From NCBI RefSeq assembly GCF_964355755.1, contig NC_092675.1:7040312-7104311 (forward strand): a DNA stretch of 64,000 bases. Direction: 5' to 3'. Below the pieces are notes generated by a model. It searched no databases. It was not told where the DNA came from and saw only the letters and a list, made by a program, of their open reading frames with translations. How positions within the stretch are numbered: the stretch's first letter is position 1; each line of letters opens with the position of its first letter. Of the stretch, positions 32,701-46,569 are shown piece by piece. A program made the position numbers and the translations under genes. Source of the stretch: Antedon mediterranea (lineage: Eukaryota > Echinodermata > Crinoidea > Comatulida > Antedonidae).

Positions 32701-33172
32701 TCTCTATAATGCTTGGTTCCCACTTGAGACGCAAGACAAGGATGTAACGCAACGTAAGTGATGGATTATTCGAACGGTTGCTCCATTGTTCAACACGTTT
32801 GCATTACGTCCTAGTGAGAACCAAGCGTTACCGTCTGTCCGTAAGGCCTTGTGAATTTAAACTGACATTATATAATAATTTTACCTCTCTTTTTCTTTTT
32901 TTTTGTAGGAAACTGCCCCATATTTTGCTGATGACCATCTGACATGGGTAGACTTCATTGTCTTTGATTTACTAGATGCAAACGTAGAGTTTGCCAAGTA
33001 CGACATGGGAGAACCCCTAATTAGCATACTTGACCCATACACCAAGCTGAGCACATTCTACAAGAAGTTTCAAGCCATGCCTCGAGTTGCCGCATACCTG
33101 AAAAGTCCACGAAGAAGGCCTTATAAAATACCTAAAACTCCACCACCTAGGGTTAAACCAGCTTCTACTTAA
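26745..33172 (+). CDS. Membrane-anchored glutathione S-transferase (pi/sigma-like)
   Basis: Predicted cytosolic-fold GST carried on an N-terminal membrane anchor. Five exons: 26745-26833, 31245-31465, 32060-32194, 32407-32543, 32909-33172 (stop TAA). Phases agree throughout; 281 residues against about 200-210 for a plain GST. Exon 1 encodes a hydrophobic segment (residues 8-21). After a short linker the thioredoxin-like domain starts at about residue 50: catalytic-type Tyr55 in HYFDVRGRAEAIRL, the cis-Pro motif FGQVPAI (Pro105) and the glutathione gamma-Glu site QSQSIAQYIG. The helical domain follows, then a basic, proline-rich tail (SPRRRPYKIPKTPPP). Exon 1 rests on phase, TM sense and a good Kozak context only, and it is separated by a 4.4-kb intron. 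The donor at 31466 is weak (GTTCGT), with a MITE inserted 7 bp downstream. AATAAA at 33244. Confidence 0.85.
27585..29053 (-). mobile_element. Leu-type SINE split by the foldback element
   Basis: The SINE tail is at 27585-27701 and the body plus tRNA-like head at 28845-29053. On the minus strand the head reads GAGTGGCCGAGCGGTTAAGA, close to a tRNA(Leu/Ser) A box, with B box GGTTCGAGGCTCACTCG. Comparison with the copy at 8939 shows a continuous SINE before the insertion. GGGTAA is present on both sides of the insert (27696-27701 and 28845-28850). Confidence 0.88.
27702..28844. mobile_element. Foldback transposon with mirrored 21-bp minisatellite arms
   Basis: 1143 bp. Outer ends TATGGAACGCC and GGCGTTCCATA are inverted and flanked by a 6-bp duplication, GGGTAA. 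Each arm has, outside to inside: a short unique end (TCTGCCTTCAGTTCACA), an array of a 21-bp unit containing ATGCAGTACACACCAAT (about 18 copies left, 15 right), a matched unique block in the middle of each array (CGTTCACATTTATCATGCAG), and a matched inner block (TATACCGCCACCTATCGACA to GACGGCTGTAAAACTA). A roughly 180-bp spacer (28214-28394) separates the arms. The architecture is that of TU/FB foldback elements. No transposase. It lies in GST intron 1. Confidence 0.92.
29484..29582 (-). other. Possible alternative first exon, unassigned
   Basis: A 33-codon open stretch starting MKRLLNKKPVLGKQTDNS and ending at a strong donor (ACG|GTAAGTAGG) in phase 0. EPS15 exon 2 also begins in phase 0, so it could serve as an upstream alternative first exon of EPS15, 2.95 kb beyond the standard one. 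The frame stays open upstream of the Met to 29675. The residues match no family I recognise; chance is a real alternative. Confidence 0.25.
31473..31662. mobile_element. Family A MITE, copy A9
   Basis: Left TTAAGCTCTGTCTAAACG, right GATAGTGTAGACAAAACTTT; about 190 bp with extra ATATGGTA-type units. Starts 8 bp after GST exon 2. Confidence 0.85.
32552..32682. mobile_element. Family A MITE, copy A10
   Basis: Left TTAAGCTCTGTCTACACTAT, right GTGTAGACAGAGCTTTA. Starts 9 bp after GST exon 4. Confidence 0.87.
32711..32830. mobile_element. Family B MITE, copy B2 (shortened)
   Basis: Ends GCTTGGTTCCCACTTGAGAC and CCTAGTGAGAACCAAGC; the interior is about 60 bp shorter than in B1. GST intron 4. Confidence 0.8.
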
Positions 33173-34024
33173 TAAGTGATGCAACCCTGCATAAGGTCAT
33201 AAATATATAAAAGCTAAATTAATATACCCAATCTATTAGTTTTAATAAAGGAAATTACCCGTAAACTTTTAGTTACTCATCAAATGTTCTCCAAAACATT
33301 TTTGTGGTTTCCACTACGACATAGTGATGCAACATCGTATCAATACAAGGTGCTGTAAGAAATTAATCATAATAATACATAATCACAAGTGGATCGCGAA
33401 CCTTTGTTATGATAAGCAGACTCATCAGTGTTGAAAATTACCTTTTTCGTCAATGTTATGACTACATTATGTGACATACTTAATGTATGTAACCAGGCAT
33501 ATTTGGGGGAACACTACTGCTGAAATAGAATACCAAGTTTTCACTAACTCTAGCTTTTATATATTTCTACTTATGTAGGTTTATTATCACATCTCAATAT
33601 TAAATTTACACAGTACTTTTAATATTTAAAATTTGTTTTAATTTTTAAATACTACGTAATTAATTTATTTTAATTATATTGAATTTTACCATTCTCTTTC
33701 CATTGTTAACTGCATTTTCACTGCCGTGTTTAGCCAATTGGGATAGGGTTAGCAGCCCGTAACATACCCAGCGGCATAACCTCTTTGAAGGAAGCCTTGA
33801 GTACACACCTTGCAACTTTCTATTTTTCAAAGCATTTCAACTTTAACTTAAGTTCTGAACATAATTTTTTTCAGTTTTTTTTTTTGCAAACTTTTATTTT
33901 TATTTAAAGTTATACTTAAAACATTCCAGTTGTTACTTGAAGCTACTTTCTTTATATTCTTCATTACATTGTTCTTCATTTTAATTTTGTTCATTAATTT
34001 TATCCCTAGATTTGCTATTTTATT

Positions 34025-34345
34025 TTTAAAGACTTTAGTGGCATATCCAGGGTTGCTTTTATGACATCTAGGGTTGTGTATATGTGGTACATCCAGGTTT
34101 GCTTTATGTAAATGGGGGAATAACCTGCGACTTGCAGCCTACTGGGCTAAATTGCACACAGGTGTGGACAACACATACCATAACTGTCTTCTTCATCAAG
34201 GGCCCCTTCGTGTCGAGGGTTGCCACCAAACAACGCATGTTTATCTCGTAGATGTGGTGTATCGAGGGTTGCTTTATGTTGTATATCCAGGGTTGCTTAC
34301 TAACATATCCAGGGTTTCTTATGTGGCATCCAGGGTTGCACCATG
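34025..34345. repeat. Degenerate CCAGGGTTGC repeat cluster
   Basis: About eight scattered copies of (A)TCCAGGGTTGCTTTATG-like units, some as CGAGGGTTGC. It keeps open frames on both strands by repetition, which gives no evidence for a protein. Confidence 0.6.
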
Positions 34346-35857
34346 CATGGAACCTACATGATGCACTGTGGCATATCAATGGACATCACCATGTAAATTT
34401 GGGATCTAAGGTGTACATTTTTATAAACCACAGACAAAAGAAATCAACCTAACCTGTCCTGTATTATTCAACGATCTGGATATGTCACTCTGACCCCCTT
34501 TTAAACAAATTTGTAGATCTGTAGAGAGTGAGGAAATTAAACAAGTGCACTTATGTAGTAATAATCAATACTTACTGAAATATATTGAAAAATATTTATG
34601 AATATTAAAACAGACAAACTATACCTTTTGATTTTTGAGTTATTTACATGGGTATTATACCAGTTCTAAAAACCAAATGCATCTATAAAAAAGTCTGTCA
34701 AAATATTCCAGCATGTCTTTAGTTCTTGGATCTGCTAAAAGCCTCATAGCTGCTGCTTAAGAACCAGTGGCAGTATTCACCATTCACACTTAGGCTATAG
34801 GAAACAAAGAATCTCCTATCTAAGTGAATACAATTTAAGGGAAATACTTAAATATTTATTGAGTTAAGTGAAATACTTAATATTTATTGATTTAAGTGAA
34901 ATATTTAAGGGAAATATCTCACTTTGTGTTATTGGTGAATAAGGCCACTGGTATATAGCGAGTTATTCCTAAAACTATCATCACATTGAAATGGTAGATA
35001 TTGATTGGTTGGCAATTTTTGGTAGTTTCCATTCAAAATCTTGATAATCCTGATTTTAAGCTGTAGTAGGCTTTAAATATTTTTCAAAAATGACAATTGC
35101 TTTTAAATATAAAAGTTCATTTATTGCACTAAAAAGTTATTAAAAACATAGAGTAAAGTACAGTAACGAAGAATTGAATTCCGATTCACCACAAAGAAAC
35201 CAACAAATATGATAAAAGTCTAAATATTGTATATGGTGGTAGAATAAAACCATGGTCCTCTTACACCATCTATTTAAAAATGTCAAATAATACATCATTA
35301 AACAAAATAAAAAACTTGTGTATGAAGTAAATAAAACAGCAACAATATATATTATTGATGGAAGAATTATTTTTGCAGTTACATAGTTAAGATGTGTTTA
35401 AGTGAAAAACTGGAAGCTTTATTTATCAAACCAGTTCTTACTATCTTAGATTAAAGAAAAACACACAAAATGATTTTCAATTTTCAATGATTTTCTAAAA
35501 TGCAAGTTTGATAAATTTCAGGCATGATCTATCCACTATGAAAATACACAATTCAAACTATTTTCTTACAATTGGAAAAATCATGTGGCAAAAATATAGT
35601 TTCAGACAAGGGATAATAAATACACTTAACTAGCCTAGCTTATGACGATTTTCTCCCCCTTTACCCCTTTGAAAATCCTGTATATAGGTCTTTATATACA
35701 CAAACAATATACAAAAAAAACCCAGTTTGTGACACAACAATAACACTTGGATACCCTTTAGTGCTTCATACATTTTAAAATATCTTTTTTTAACACAGTA
35801 GAAAAATAGATTTGTTTGAATTATAAGTTAAATCATCAAGTCACTGTGGATACTTCT

Positions 35858-35986
35858 AAAGCCCTGTCTACACTATCAAACTAGTTAGACAAAAAAGTGT
35901 GATGTGCCCAAATATGGTAGTAATTTGTCCATATGGGCACATCACATTTTTTGTCACATAAAGTTTGATAATGTAGACAGAGCTTA
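35858..35986. mobile_element. Family A MITE, copy A11
   Basis: Left AGCCCTGTCTACACTATC, right GATAATGTAGACAGAGCTTA. Close to the family consensus; one internal unit. Intergenic. Confidence 0.87.
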
Positions 35987-37366
35987 AGATGTGGGAGTCT
36001 ACACATAAATATAAAGGGCCGATACATCCCCACCTTAAAAATGTAGGGGTAGTAATAACTACCCAATGTCTACGCCAGTGAATATGGAAACCAATCTTAA
36101 CATTTGAATACAGTCTTTAAATCTACTATACTATACTACTAAAAATATTTGAACATTAACTAATTACTATAAACATAAAAAATAACAATTGAGTACACCT
36201 TGTAACAATGTGCCAACTATAGGCAGCATTAATACAATGTATTGGAATGTTTATAAGTATACAACACAGTTACAATCATGTCCTAAAGAAATATACATTA
36301 ATGATAATTTGGAAAACACTAAAAACATAACTTATAATTGAAACAAATAATAAAAATTAAATCGAAAGGAAATTAATGAAAAATAACAATGGCTTCAGTG
36401 GCTGGATCTCAATGGAGATACAAATAAAATTAAAGCAAAAATATGAATTAAAACTGTTATAAGCTTTCAAAAAACACTATTTCTTTGTCATGGCCAAAAT
36501 ATTGAAAATTAAAAAAGTATCTATAAGATATACAAATTAATAAATGCTGTACTAAACGAAAAGTCATTTAATTAAAACTTCTTCTGTCGATTCTCAGTAC
36601 TGTATCTAGAACTGCACAATTTGTCTGTTATCATAGACATGTGGAACATGTGATGCCTGTATCATAGGCCCTATCCCAAACTTAACTTTCATTGATACAG
36701 AATTGTCCATATTTGTAGATAAAAAGTATCGAGAATTTATAAATTATTGCTGGTGTGGTATAATTTTGTACTAATAATATAACAAATAAAGTAAAAGTAA
36801 ATGTAAAAAGGATAAAAGATGTAATATGCAAAAATTAAGAATTGAAAAATAAAAGTTTTAGTCTCATTATTTAGCCAACTTCTTAACTATCAAAGACTTA
36901 CTTCTTAACTATCACAGACTTACTCTTTACTGTTTCACATATTTCAAAATTTTACTCTGCTACATAGCATACTTTCCTTAAAATGTTGGTAAATATAATA
37001 CATTTTCCAGTTTAAAATGATCATATTGCCACATTACAAAATATTTAAGATGTATTGTCCTCCAAACATGAAAAATAGAATCTTTAAAAGGGCCATTTTG
37101 TAGTTTTAAGAAAGTTATTCATCTAATTTGTCTTACAATGTCATTTTTAATCAAAGTGAATAGCTATGAGACATTAAAATGGTATATTTCAAAACAAATT
37201 GTAGACAAATTATTTATTCAGGGGGACAATATATCTTTAAATAGAAATGTTTATTACATATTAAAACTGCAATAAATAAAAACAATAAATATTCAGTATG
37301 TCAATAAAATCTAATAAAATTCATTTGTTAAAAAAACCTAATAAAAACACTTTATCCTGTTTGTTT

Positions 37367-40517
<3,151 letters not shown>

Positions 40518-41557
40518 CTGAAATGATAAATCTATAGATTGTTGATTGCTATTATATATAATAATAATATTCACATTCTTTTAGTTTACTATTTTGCAAA
40601 GGGAAGAGACTATCAACATTGCTCAGCTGTTCAACTGATGGTAAACCAATGCAAGTCGATCTGAGGTATATTATTTATTTATTAAGAAGTAAAGTCTCCA
40701 GGCCGATAGAACATAATAGACGATTTTTGTGCTACGGAAGCCACCTTTCAGAGATGACAAACAGTTGTGACCAGCCAAGCGTAAACAAAAAAAAATTACA
40801 TAGAGTTTTCAGGGGATTTTCGGACACCATGTTAATGAACAAATTGTTGAAAAAGCAAAAAAATACTTGGCTGGTCATGACTGTGATCTCTGCAAGTTGA
40901 CAAGGTGCATGGCAGATATAGAGTAGACATATAGACATTTATTTTGTTATTTATATTATAGTTTGTGCACGTGGCTGTGTATTTTTCAATTATTTTAGCA
41001 AAAACTATCAGGGTCGAAATGAAAATGTTATCTGTACCTGTTTTTATTCGAGAAATAAATTTATTATTGATTGATTGAAAATTTAATTAATTTTATTATT
41101 TCTGTATTTTGCTAGTTGTTGTAGATCTGGGCCTATCTATACTTATTAGTAACTTAAGCAACATACTATATTAGTGGATAACCACATACCTATATTACTA
41201 GGCCAGAGAAGGAGGACAGGCCGAGAGGAAGAAAGGAGAGAGAGGAGGAAATGGTTCTACACTATAGGCCGCTAGTAGGTCCTACTTTACTATAGAGAGA
41301 GGCCTACCTACCTATTCTAACTAATAAAGTAAACTAGCCTAGGCCTTTTTAGTAAGTAATTTTGACTATTTCGCAAGAATTGCATTTTTCTTCTAAAGAG
41401 TGTGTACCTTATAAACGTTTGAAAAATAATTTTAAATGTACAAAAACAATTAAATAACAAAATTCACTTTTCTACTTTCCACGTCGGTGTTGTGGTATTT
41501 TACTTAACGCCCTCAACGTTTTGTTTACGATCTGACGCCCTCTAATTAACCATTAAC
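40518..41557. promoter_or_regulatory. SLC35A3/ATPAF1 divergent intergenic region
   Basis: 1040 bp between divergent coding starts. It must contain the non-coding first exon(s) of SLC35A3 and the ATPAF1 promoter. A short inverted-repeat element lies at about 40748-40905 (CAGAGATGACAAACAG ... CTGTGATCTCTG and GACCAGCCAAG pairs). A purine-rich GGAGAGAGAGGAGGAA patch lies near 41235. Confidence 0.6.
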
Positions 41558-44500
41558 ATGGCGGCCTCCTTGGCTGCAAAAATGTTTTCACGTCCTTTCA
41601 ACAAATGGCCAATTTCTATTACTCGAAGGCACATATCAGTTACAGCTTTTCGTTTTAATGAAAGTATTAAAGAAGAAGACCGTGAAAAACTTAGTAATAA
41701 TCCATATTTTGAAAAATACGCGGATAAAATTAAACAATTTCAAAGGTAGGTCAACAACGGACGAACTCGCAATTGGGACGAACCAACCACACGTAGTAGT
41801 AGCCCTATATAGGGTCTACGTATGTAGTATGACATCAATGGTTGTGGGCTTCTGTGTTGATTAACAGGGCCTAACTGAAATATAAAATGAAATATATGCC
41901 TAAGTCTTTACTGATTACGAAATTATATTTATATATAGGGCCTAGGCCTATAGGCTATATAAAAAGAAATACGAGGGGTTTTTTTTATAGTACAGAGAGA
42001 AGAATTGTCCATATATAGGCCTACTAGAGGGTACTACTATAGCATTTTAAAATATATTTAAAAATAGAGGTCGCTATTACTAAATCTAAGGATATTGTAA
42101 TTGTTTTTAGTACTAATTCAGAAGAATTTCACCAGAGAGTAAAATCAGTGGGTTCCACAAAACCAAAACCAATCGACAAGAAAGAGTTTAAACCAAGAGA
42201 AGCAGATGTTAAAGTAAATTATTATTTTTATTTTTCATTTGACTAACTATACTAACGCAATTACACTGTTCAGAAGTTTTATGGAGACCCACATGCCGAT
42301 GGTAATAAAATAATCAATATTCATTTTTGCAAACATTGATTTTGATGTACTTTCAATAGTCTATTTTGTTTTTAGGGTTTTTTTTATACTTTAAATATAT
42401 TGTTAAAGGACAACTTGACTGAGGACCATATTTTTACAATGTATTAGGGATGTACATATGATTTCAGAACAATCCTAGATGAAGGATATCGCTGCACACG
42501 TTGTACAGCCGTCGCCGTAAATTGCTGTGACGTCACAGGTGCATCGCAAAATCTACTTAATGAGTCCAGATAAGCAAAAGAAGCAATAAAAAAATCAACA
42601 TTTATATTTTTTACGATTTATTTACAAAGTGTGCACCTGTGATGTCACAGCAATGTAAATCCCTAATATGTTGTTAAAATATGGTCCTCAGTCAAGTCCT
42701 TTAATGCTATAAATAATAATTGTTTTCCTGTTTTATAGGCATTTAAGGAGAAAAAAGCTAGACTTTTACAATATACATCTCAAAAAATACCAGTAAGTCA
42801 GTTTATGCGGCCTATAAAAAGTTATACTATTGTTTTACATACGTTCAGATTGACTAGTCATCATGCTGAAATGTAAGAGTAATTTCTGTTTTTTTTTTCT
42901 TTTCCCTTTTTTTAGTCCTTAGACAGTGTAATGAAACTTGATCTCATCCAAGACAAATCTTCTGATGAAATTGGAAAGGTGACATATATATATATATTGT
43001 TTGAAGGTTTGCATGGCGAAATCAAATGTTGATATAAAGTTTGCGGTACACCACATATATTAGTTCTGAAAAGGAGGAGGACAATCAAGGCATATTGATC
43101 GAAACGTCAAGAAACTTTTTGAGAAACTTTTCAGAACCAATATACGTGGTGTGTACTGCAAACTTTATATGAACGTGAGATAAAAAGAAATAAATGTCAT
43201 ACAAACATATTGCGCTAAAAAAAAATAATAATCACTAAAAATCATCAAATTAAATAATTTAAATTACGGTAGCTCTACAATAATAATACAATGTATGGAA
43301 TGAAATTATGTTACATGCTAATTGTGCTTTATTTAAACTTTTAGATTTGGCGAGAATTTCATAATGACAAGGATTGTATCACTGCTGTAATCCCAGTATG
43401 TATTTTTATTTTCTTAAAATATTTTGTTCAAAACAAAAGCAAAATCTTATTTTCTTTTACCTTTACTAAATAATACCCACAGATGGTATCTTTGAAGACC
43501 TCTATGCGACCAGAACATGTTTGGCTGTTTGAAGGGCCTAAAACGTTGACTAACATAGCCCCAACCATGGAGGAAATCCACACTTTGGTGCCCCAGTGTG
43601 TAAAAATCAGCCCCATGGTTTAGGAGGAGATGTAAAAGGTTCTGCACTTTAGCTATTTTATAATGTACATCTTCTTTTATTTTCAGGCTGATGTTTTTCA
43701 TGAAATACAAACTAAATCTGCAACTTATCCCACAGTAAGTTGTAATAAATTAAACTTGCAATACATATTCCATCACACAGTAATTTCTATAAATGTTTTA
43801 GAATGTCTTTACTGTACTGTAATAAATGACTTTTATGTTTACTCTGATGTACACAAATTATTTATAATATAAACAAGAAAGATTATCATGCTTGAATGAG
43901 CAAAAACGTGTTTACAAACTGTTTTAAGAATGAATTGTACCAGCAGTGTAAATGTAAATGTACTGTGAAGTGTACTCTTTTGTACACAAATTATTTATAC
44001 TATAATATAGTATAAATATCCCCCTCCCCTCCCTTCCCCCCACAACAAAAACTGTAGTGTAAAAGTATAGGTTTAACGAATATTAAATTTGTTTTTTTAA
44101 TCTATATAATGTATACATTAAATTATTACAGACAATGAAATAGTATTTTCATATACTTTTCATTTGTTTTACACTTTCTCTTCTTATCATAGACACAGTA
44201 TGTCCCTCACCCCCCACAAAATAATATTAATAATATTCAGCCAGTAGTGTTTTGCCACTATACTGCAATATCTATTTCTTATTTTCAGTTCTTGTATCCT
44301 CTACCTCGAGGCGATGGCTTTGAATTTTATCTGGGTCAATTTGATGGAAACAATTGTCATCTAACCACACTCATAAACTATCAGGTATATTTAGTATTTT
44401 ATACTCAAATACCGGTTTTCTTTTGTAAAAATTCTGCAACAACAACTGACATATCAGCTGACATATACATAACGAGATGGAGCGAAGGAAAGCAGAATTG

Positions 44501-46569
44501 TTGCACCATTATATCATGAGACACATCCGGGATGTAATAATGAATCTGTGCTGGCCGCTCCTTACAGCTATCCTTTGTGATATAGCACCAGGGTAGGCCC
44601 CTACTCTCTTTGAAATATGTACTGAATTCACAAGCCAGATGTGTACACTGGACCTCCAGTTGAAGTCCTTATCCAAAAAGACTTGTTCTACCACCAGAAT
44701 TGTGCTCAAAGAGTGCCTTGAACCTGTTGCTGTTAATGTGGCTGTTGTTTACATTGTCCTGCCTTAAATTAAAATTTTACAAACTTATTAATTTAACTTA
44801 AAGGCCAGGTGCGGGCAAACAATTTCTATTGATCATACATTCCAACAATTATAGGTCTATAGTTTCCCATATGTTTCATAATTTTTAGGATTTTATTCTT
44901 GTTACACAAGCTTGTTGAAAATCAAGCACTTCCTTATCAGTGAGGGGATAGTTCAAATGACACAATAAAATATCTATTCTTTTGTACACAAATGTTGTAA
45001 ATAGAGAGCATTTTTAAAAAACTATGAAAAATAAAAGGTAATATAACTTGAATGTTACGTTTCTAGTATTTTTATTCAACTTCAGAGTTGTATTTTCATG
45101 TTATAGCAAAAAGTATCCACCATCTTTTTTCACCTTCTAGGGAGTCACCAGACATGTCATTACATTAGGTTAAACTACCTAACTACTAAAAAAAAATCTT
45201 TCTGGTTTTTATAGCAGAATTTTTCCAAATTGTGTATTTTATCATTTTAAGGGAAATTCATGTATTTTTAGTCGCTTGCAACGCAACTCTACAGCTCACT
45301 ATGTCGGTCGGTTGGCTGGTCAGTAAACACTAACTTGAGCTCGCGACTGCAGCCATGTAATGGCCTTGTTTGTCTTGATTTCTATTACAAATATTAACCA
45401 GATATGTTTATAATTCATGCCTGTACCTGTGTTGATAGCCGAGTGGTTAGGACACTTGACTGTCATACAGATAGACCCGGGTTCAATTCCCGACAACTGC
45501 CAGTCCACTCAGCTGTAAATGAGTACCTGGTTGAAAATACTAGGGAGAAAAAAGGCGGCGTGGAAAGGAACTGGCCACCCTACCACATAATGCCGAGGCT
45601 TAGTACAATGAGCTCCTAACAGCTCATTCCCCTACGTTCAGAGAACACGGGACTCACCTTTACCTTACCTTACCTGTGCTTTAATAACAGAATAAACCAA
45701 GTTTGTCATCATTTACTCCTTCCTAATAAAGTACCACTGATGTTGCTTTTTGTTTTATATTTTTAAGGCTTTTCAAGAAAATGCTCCTATTACTCTGTCA
45801 ATGATCCATTATGTGGAAATTATGGAATCTAAAGGTAGAATTTTAATTTTAATTATGGTCGTTTTTTTAACTATGTAAAGTTTAAGAATGTTTTTTAAAA
45901 ATGATATGATTTTTGTTTGCAGGTATTGTACTTATGAAAGGTGAATTTGATACCAAAGCTCTTGTAAGTTTTTTTTTAATGATTTTTATGAATGTAACGT
46001 ATGAATTATATACAATTTTATATTTTAAGTCTAGAAAATGAATATTTCTTTACACTGGAAATATTTTGTTTATATGAATTACTGAACTCTATTCAATAAA
46101 TATATGCAGTTACTACCCATATACAAATTTATATTTTAAATCTAGAAAATGAAGATTAAAATATTTCTTTGCACTGGAAATATTTTGTTTATATGAATTA
46201 ATGAAATCTATTCAATAAATATATGCAGTTACTACCCATATACAATGTTACATTTTAAATCTAGAAAATGAAGATTAAATATATATCTCTTTGCACTGGA
46301 AATATTTTGTTTATATGATTTTTACATGTTTACACTTTTTTAACGTAGTATTTTTTCTTTCTTATTAGGGTGTTTCCGAGGCACAGTTCTTAGCCAATCA
46401 GATGCAACTTTACTATGCTCATCATGACAAAGAGCGATTTGCTTTGCTTAAGAATTTCAACACTCAACCTCAAAACTTTAAACATATGGATGTAATTGCG
46501 CAGTTAAATAGAGGAATTGAAATTAAATCACAAGAAGAGGATGATATAGAAAAGAAATCAAAAGAATAA
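41558..46569 (+). CDS. ATPAF1: ATP synthase mitochondrial F1 complex assembly factor 1
   Basis: Matrix chaperone (yeast Atp11 family) that binds free F1 beta subunits during ATP synthase assembly. Ten exons: 41558-41745, 42111-42213, 42739-42792, 42916-42978, 43345-43395, 43687-43734, 44289-44384, 45768-45834, 45923-45963, 46369-46569. Phases fit; 303 residues (human 328). The N-terminus ([20 protein letters not shown], then RR) is a basic amphipathic presequence. Then come [69 protein letters not shown], the core strand segment [14 protein letters not shown] and [16 protein letters not shown]. The tail is acidic ([14 protein letters not shown]). The start is the first ATG of the open frame (aacATGgcg). 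Introns hold three repeat families and a tandem triplication. Confidence 0.95.
42405..42703. mobile_element. Family J nested inverted-repeat element
   Basis: About 300 bp. Ends AAAGGACAACTTGACTGAGG and CCTCAGTCAAGTCCTTTA; an inner pair (TGCTGTGACGTCACAGGTGC / GCACCTGTGATGTCACAGCA) gives a second stem. It carries a TGACGTCA palindrome at 42528. ATPAF1 intron 2. Confidence 0.82.
43007..43171. mobile_element. Family G element, copy G2
   Basis: Shares GCATGGCGAAATCAAATG and AATATACGTGGTGTG with G1 at 14655; the inner ends AAGTTTGCGGTACACCAC and GTGGTGTGTACTGCAAACTT are inverted. ATPAF1 intron 4. Confidence 0.78.
44540..44755 (-). mobile_element. Leu-type SINE fragment
   Basis: Contains GTACACTGGACCTCCAGTTG, TAGTCCTTATCC-like AAGTCCTTATCCAAAAAGAC and TTCTACCACCAGAA as in the SINE bodies at 8939 and 28845, but is more divergent and truncated. 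ATPAF1 intron 7. Confidence 0.75.
45427..45690 (+). mobile_element. tRNA(Asp)-like SINE
   Basis: Head GATAGCCGAGTGGTTAGGAC with anticodon-loop-like CTGTCAT, then a clear B box GGTTCAATTCCCG. The body (TGGCCACCCTACCACATAAT, CAGCTCATTCCCCTACG) ends in a CCTTACCTTACCTTACC tail. It is not a functional tRNA gene: the acceptor stem does not close. ATPAF1 intron 7. Confidence 0.82.
46011..46325. repeat. 111-119 bp tandem triplication in ATPAF1 intron 9
   Basis: Three copies starting near 46011, 46122 and 46241, sharing CTAGAAAATGAAGATTAAA and TGGAAATATTTTGTTTATAT. It ends about 45 bp before the last exon and includes no coding bases. Confidence 0.85.

Larger units (their letters stand above)
33250..37210. 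other. Intergenic stretch between GST and SLC35A3 (convergent)
   Basis: No gene supported. AT-rich; contains a degenerate CCAGGGTTGC repeat cluster (34025-34345) and family A copy A11 (35858). A roughly 45-bp match to 31033-31080 lies in inverted orientation at 36400-36445 (ATCTCAATGGAGATACAAAT), probably a dispersed-repeat tail. The reverse-strand AATAAA at 37213-37218, just past the right end, is a candidate SLC35A3 polyadenylation signal. Confidence 0.65.

Noticed and set aside
34074..34452. Overlapping open frames on both strands
   Set aside because: They are kept open by a degenerate CCAGGGTTGC repeat; no domain, no splice or start support.
40748..40905. Coding exon on either strand upstream of SLC35A3
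   Set aside because: Open frames here coincide with a short inverted-repeat element and show no family match.
45429..45500. Functional tRNA(Asp) gene
   Set aside because: A and B boxes are good, but the arms do not pair as a cloverleaf and a SINE body with a CCTTA tail follows.
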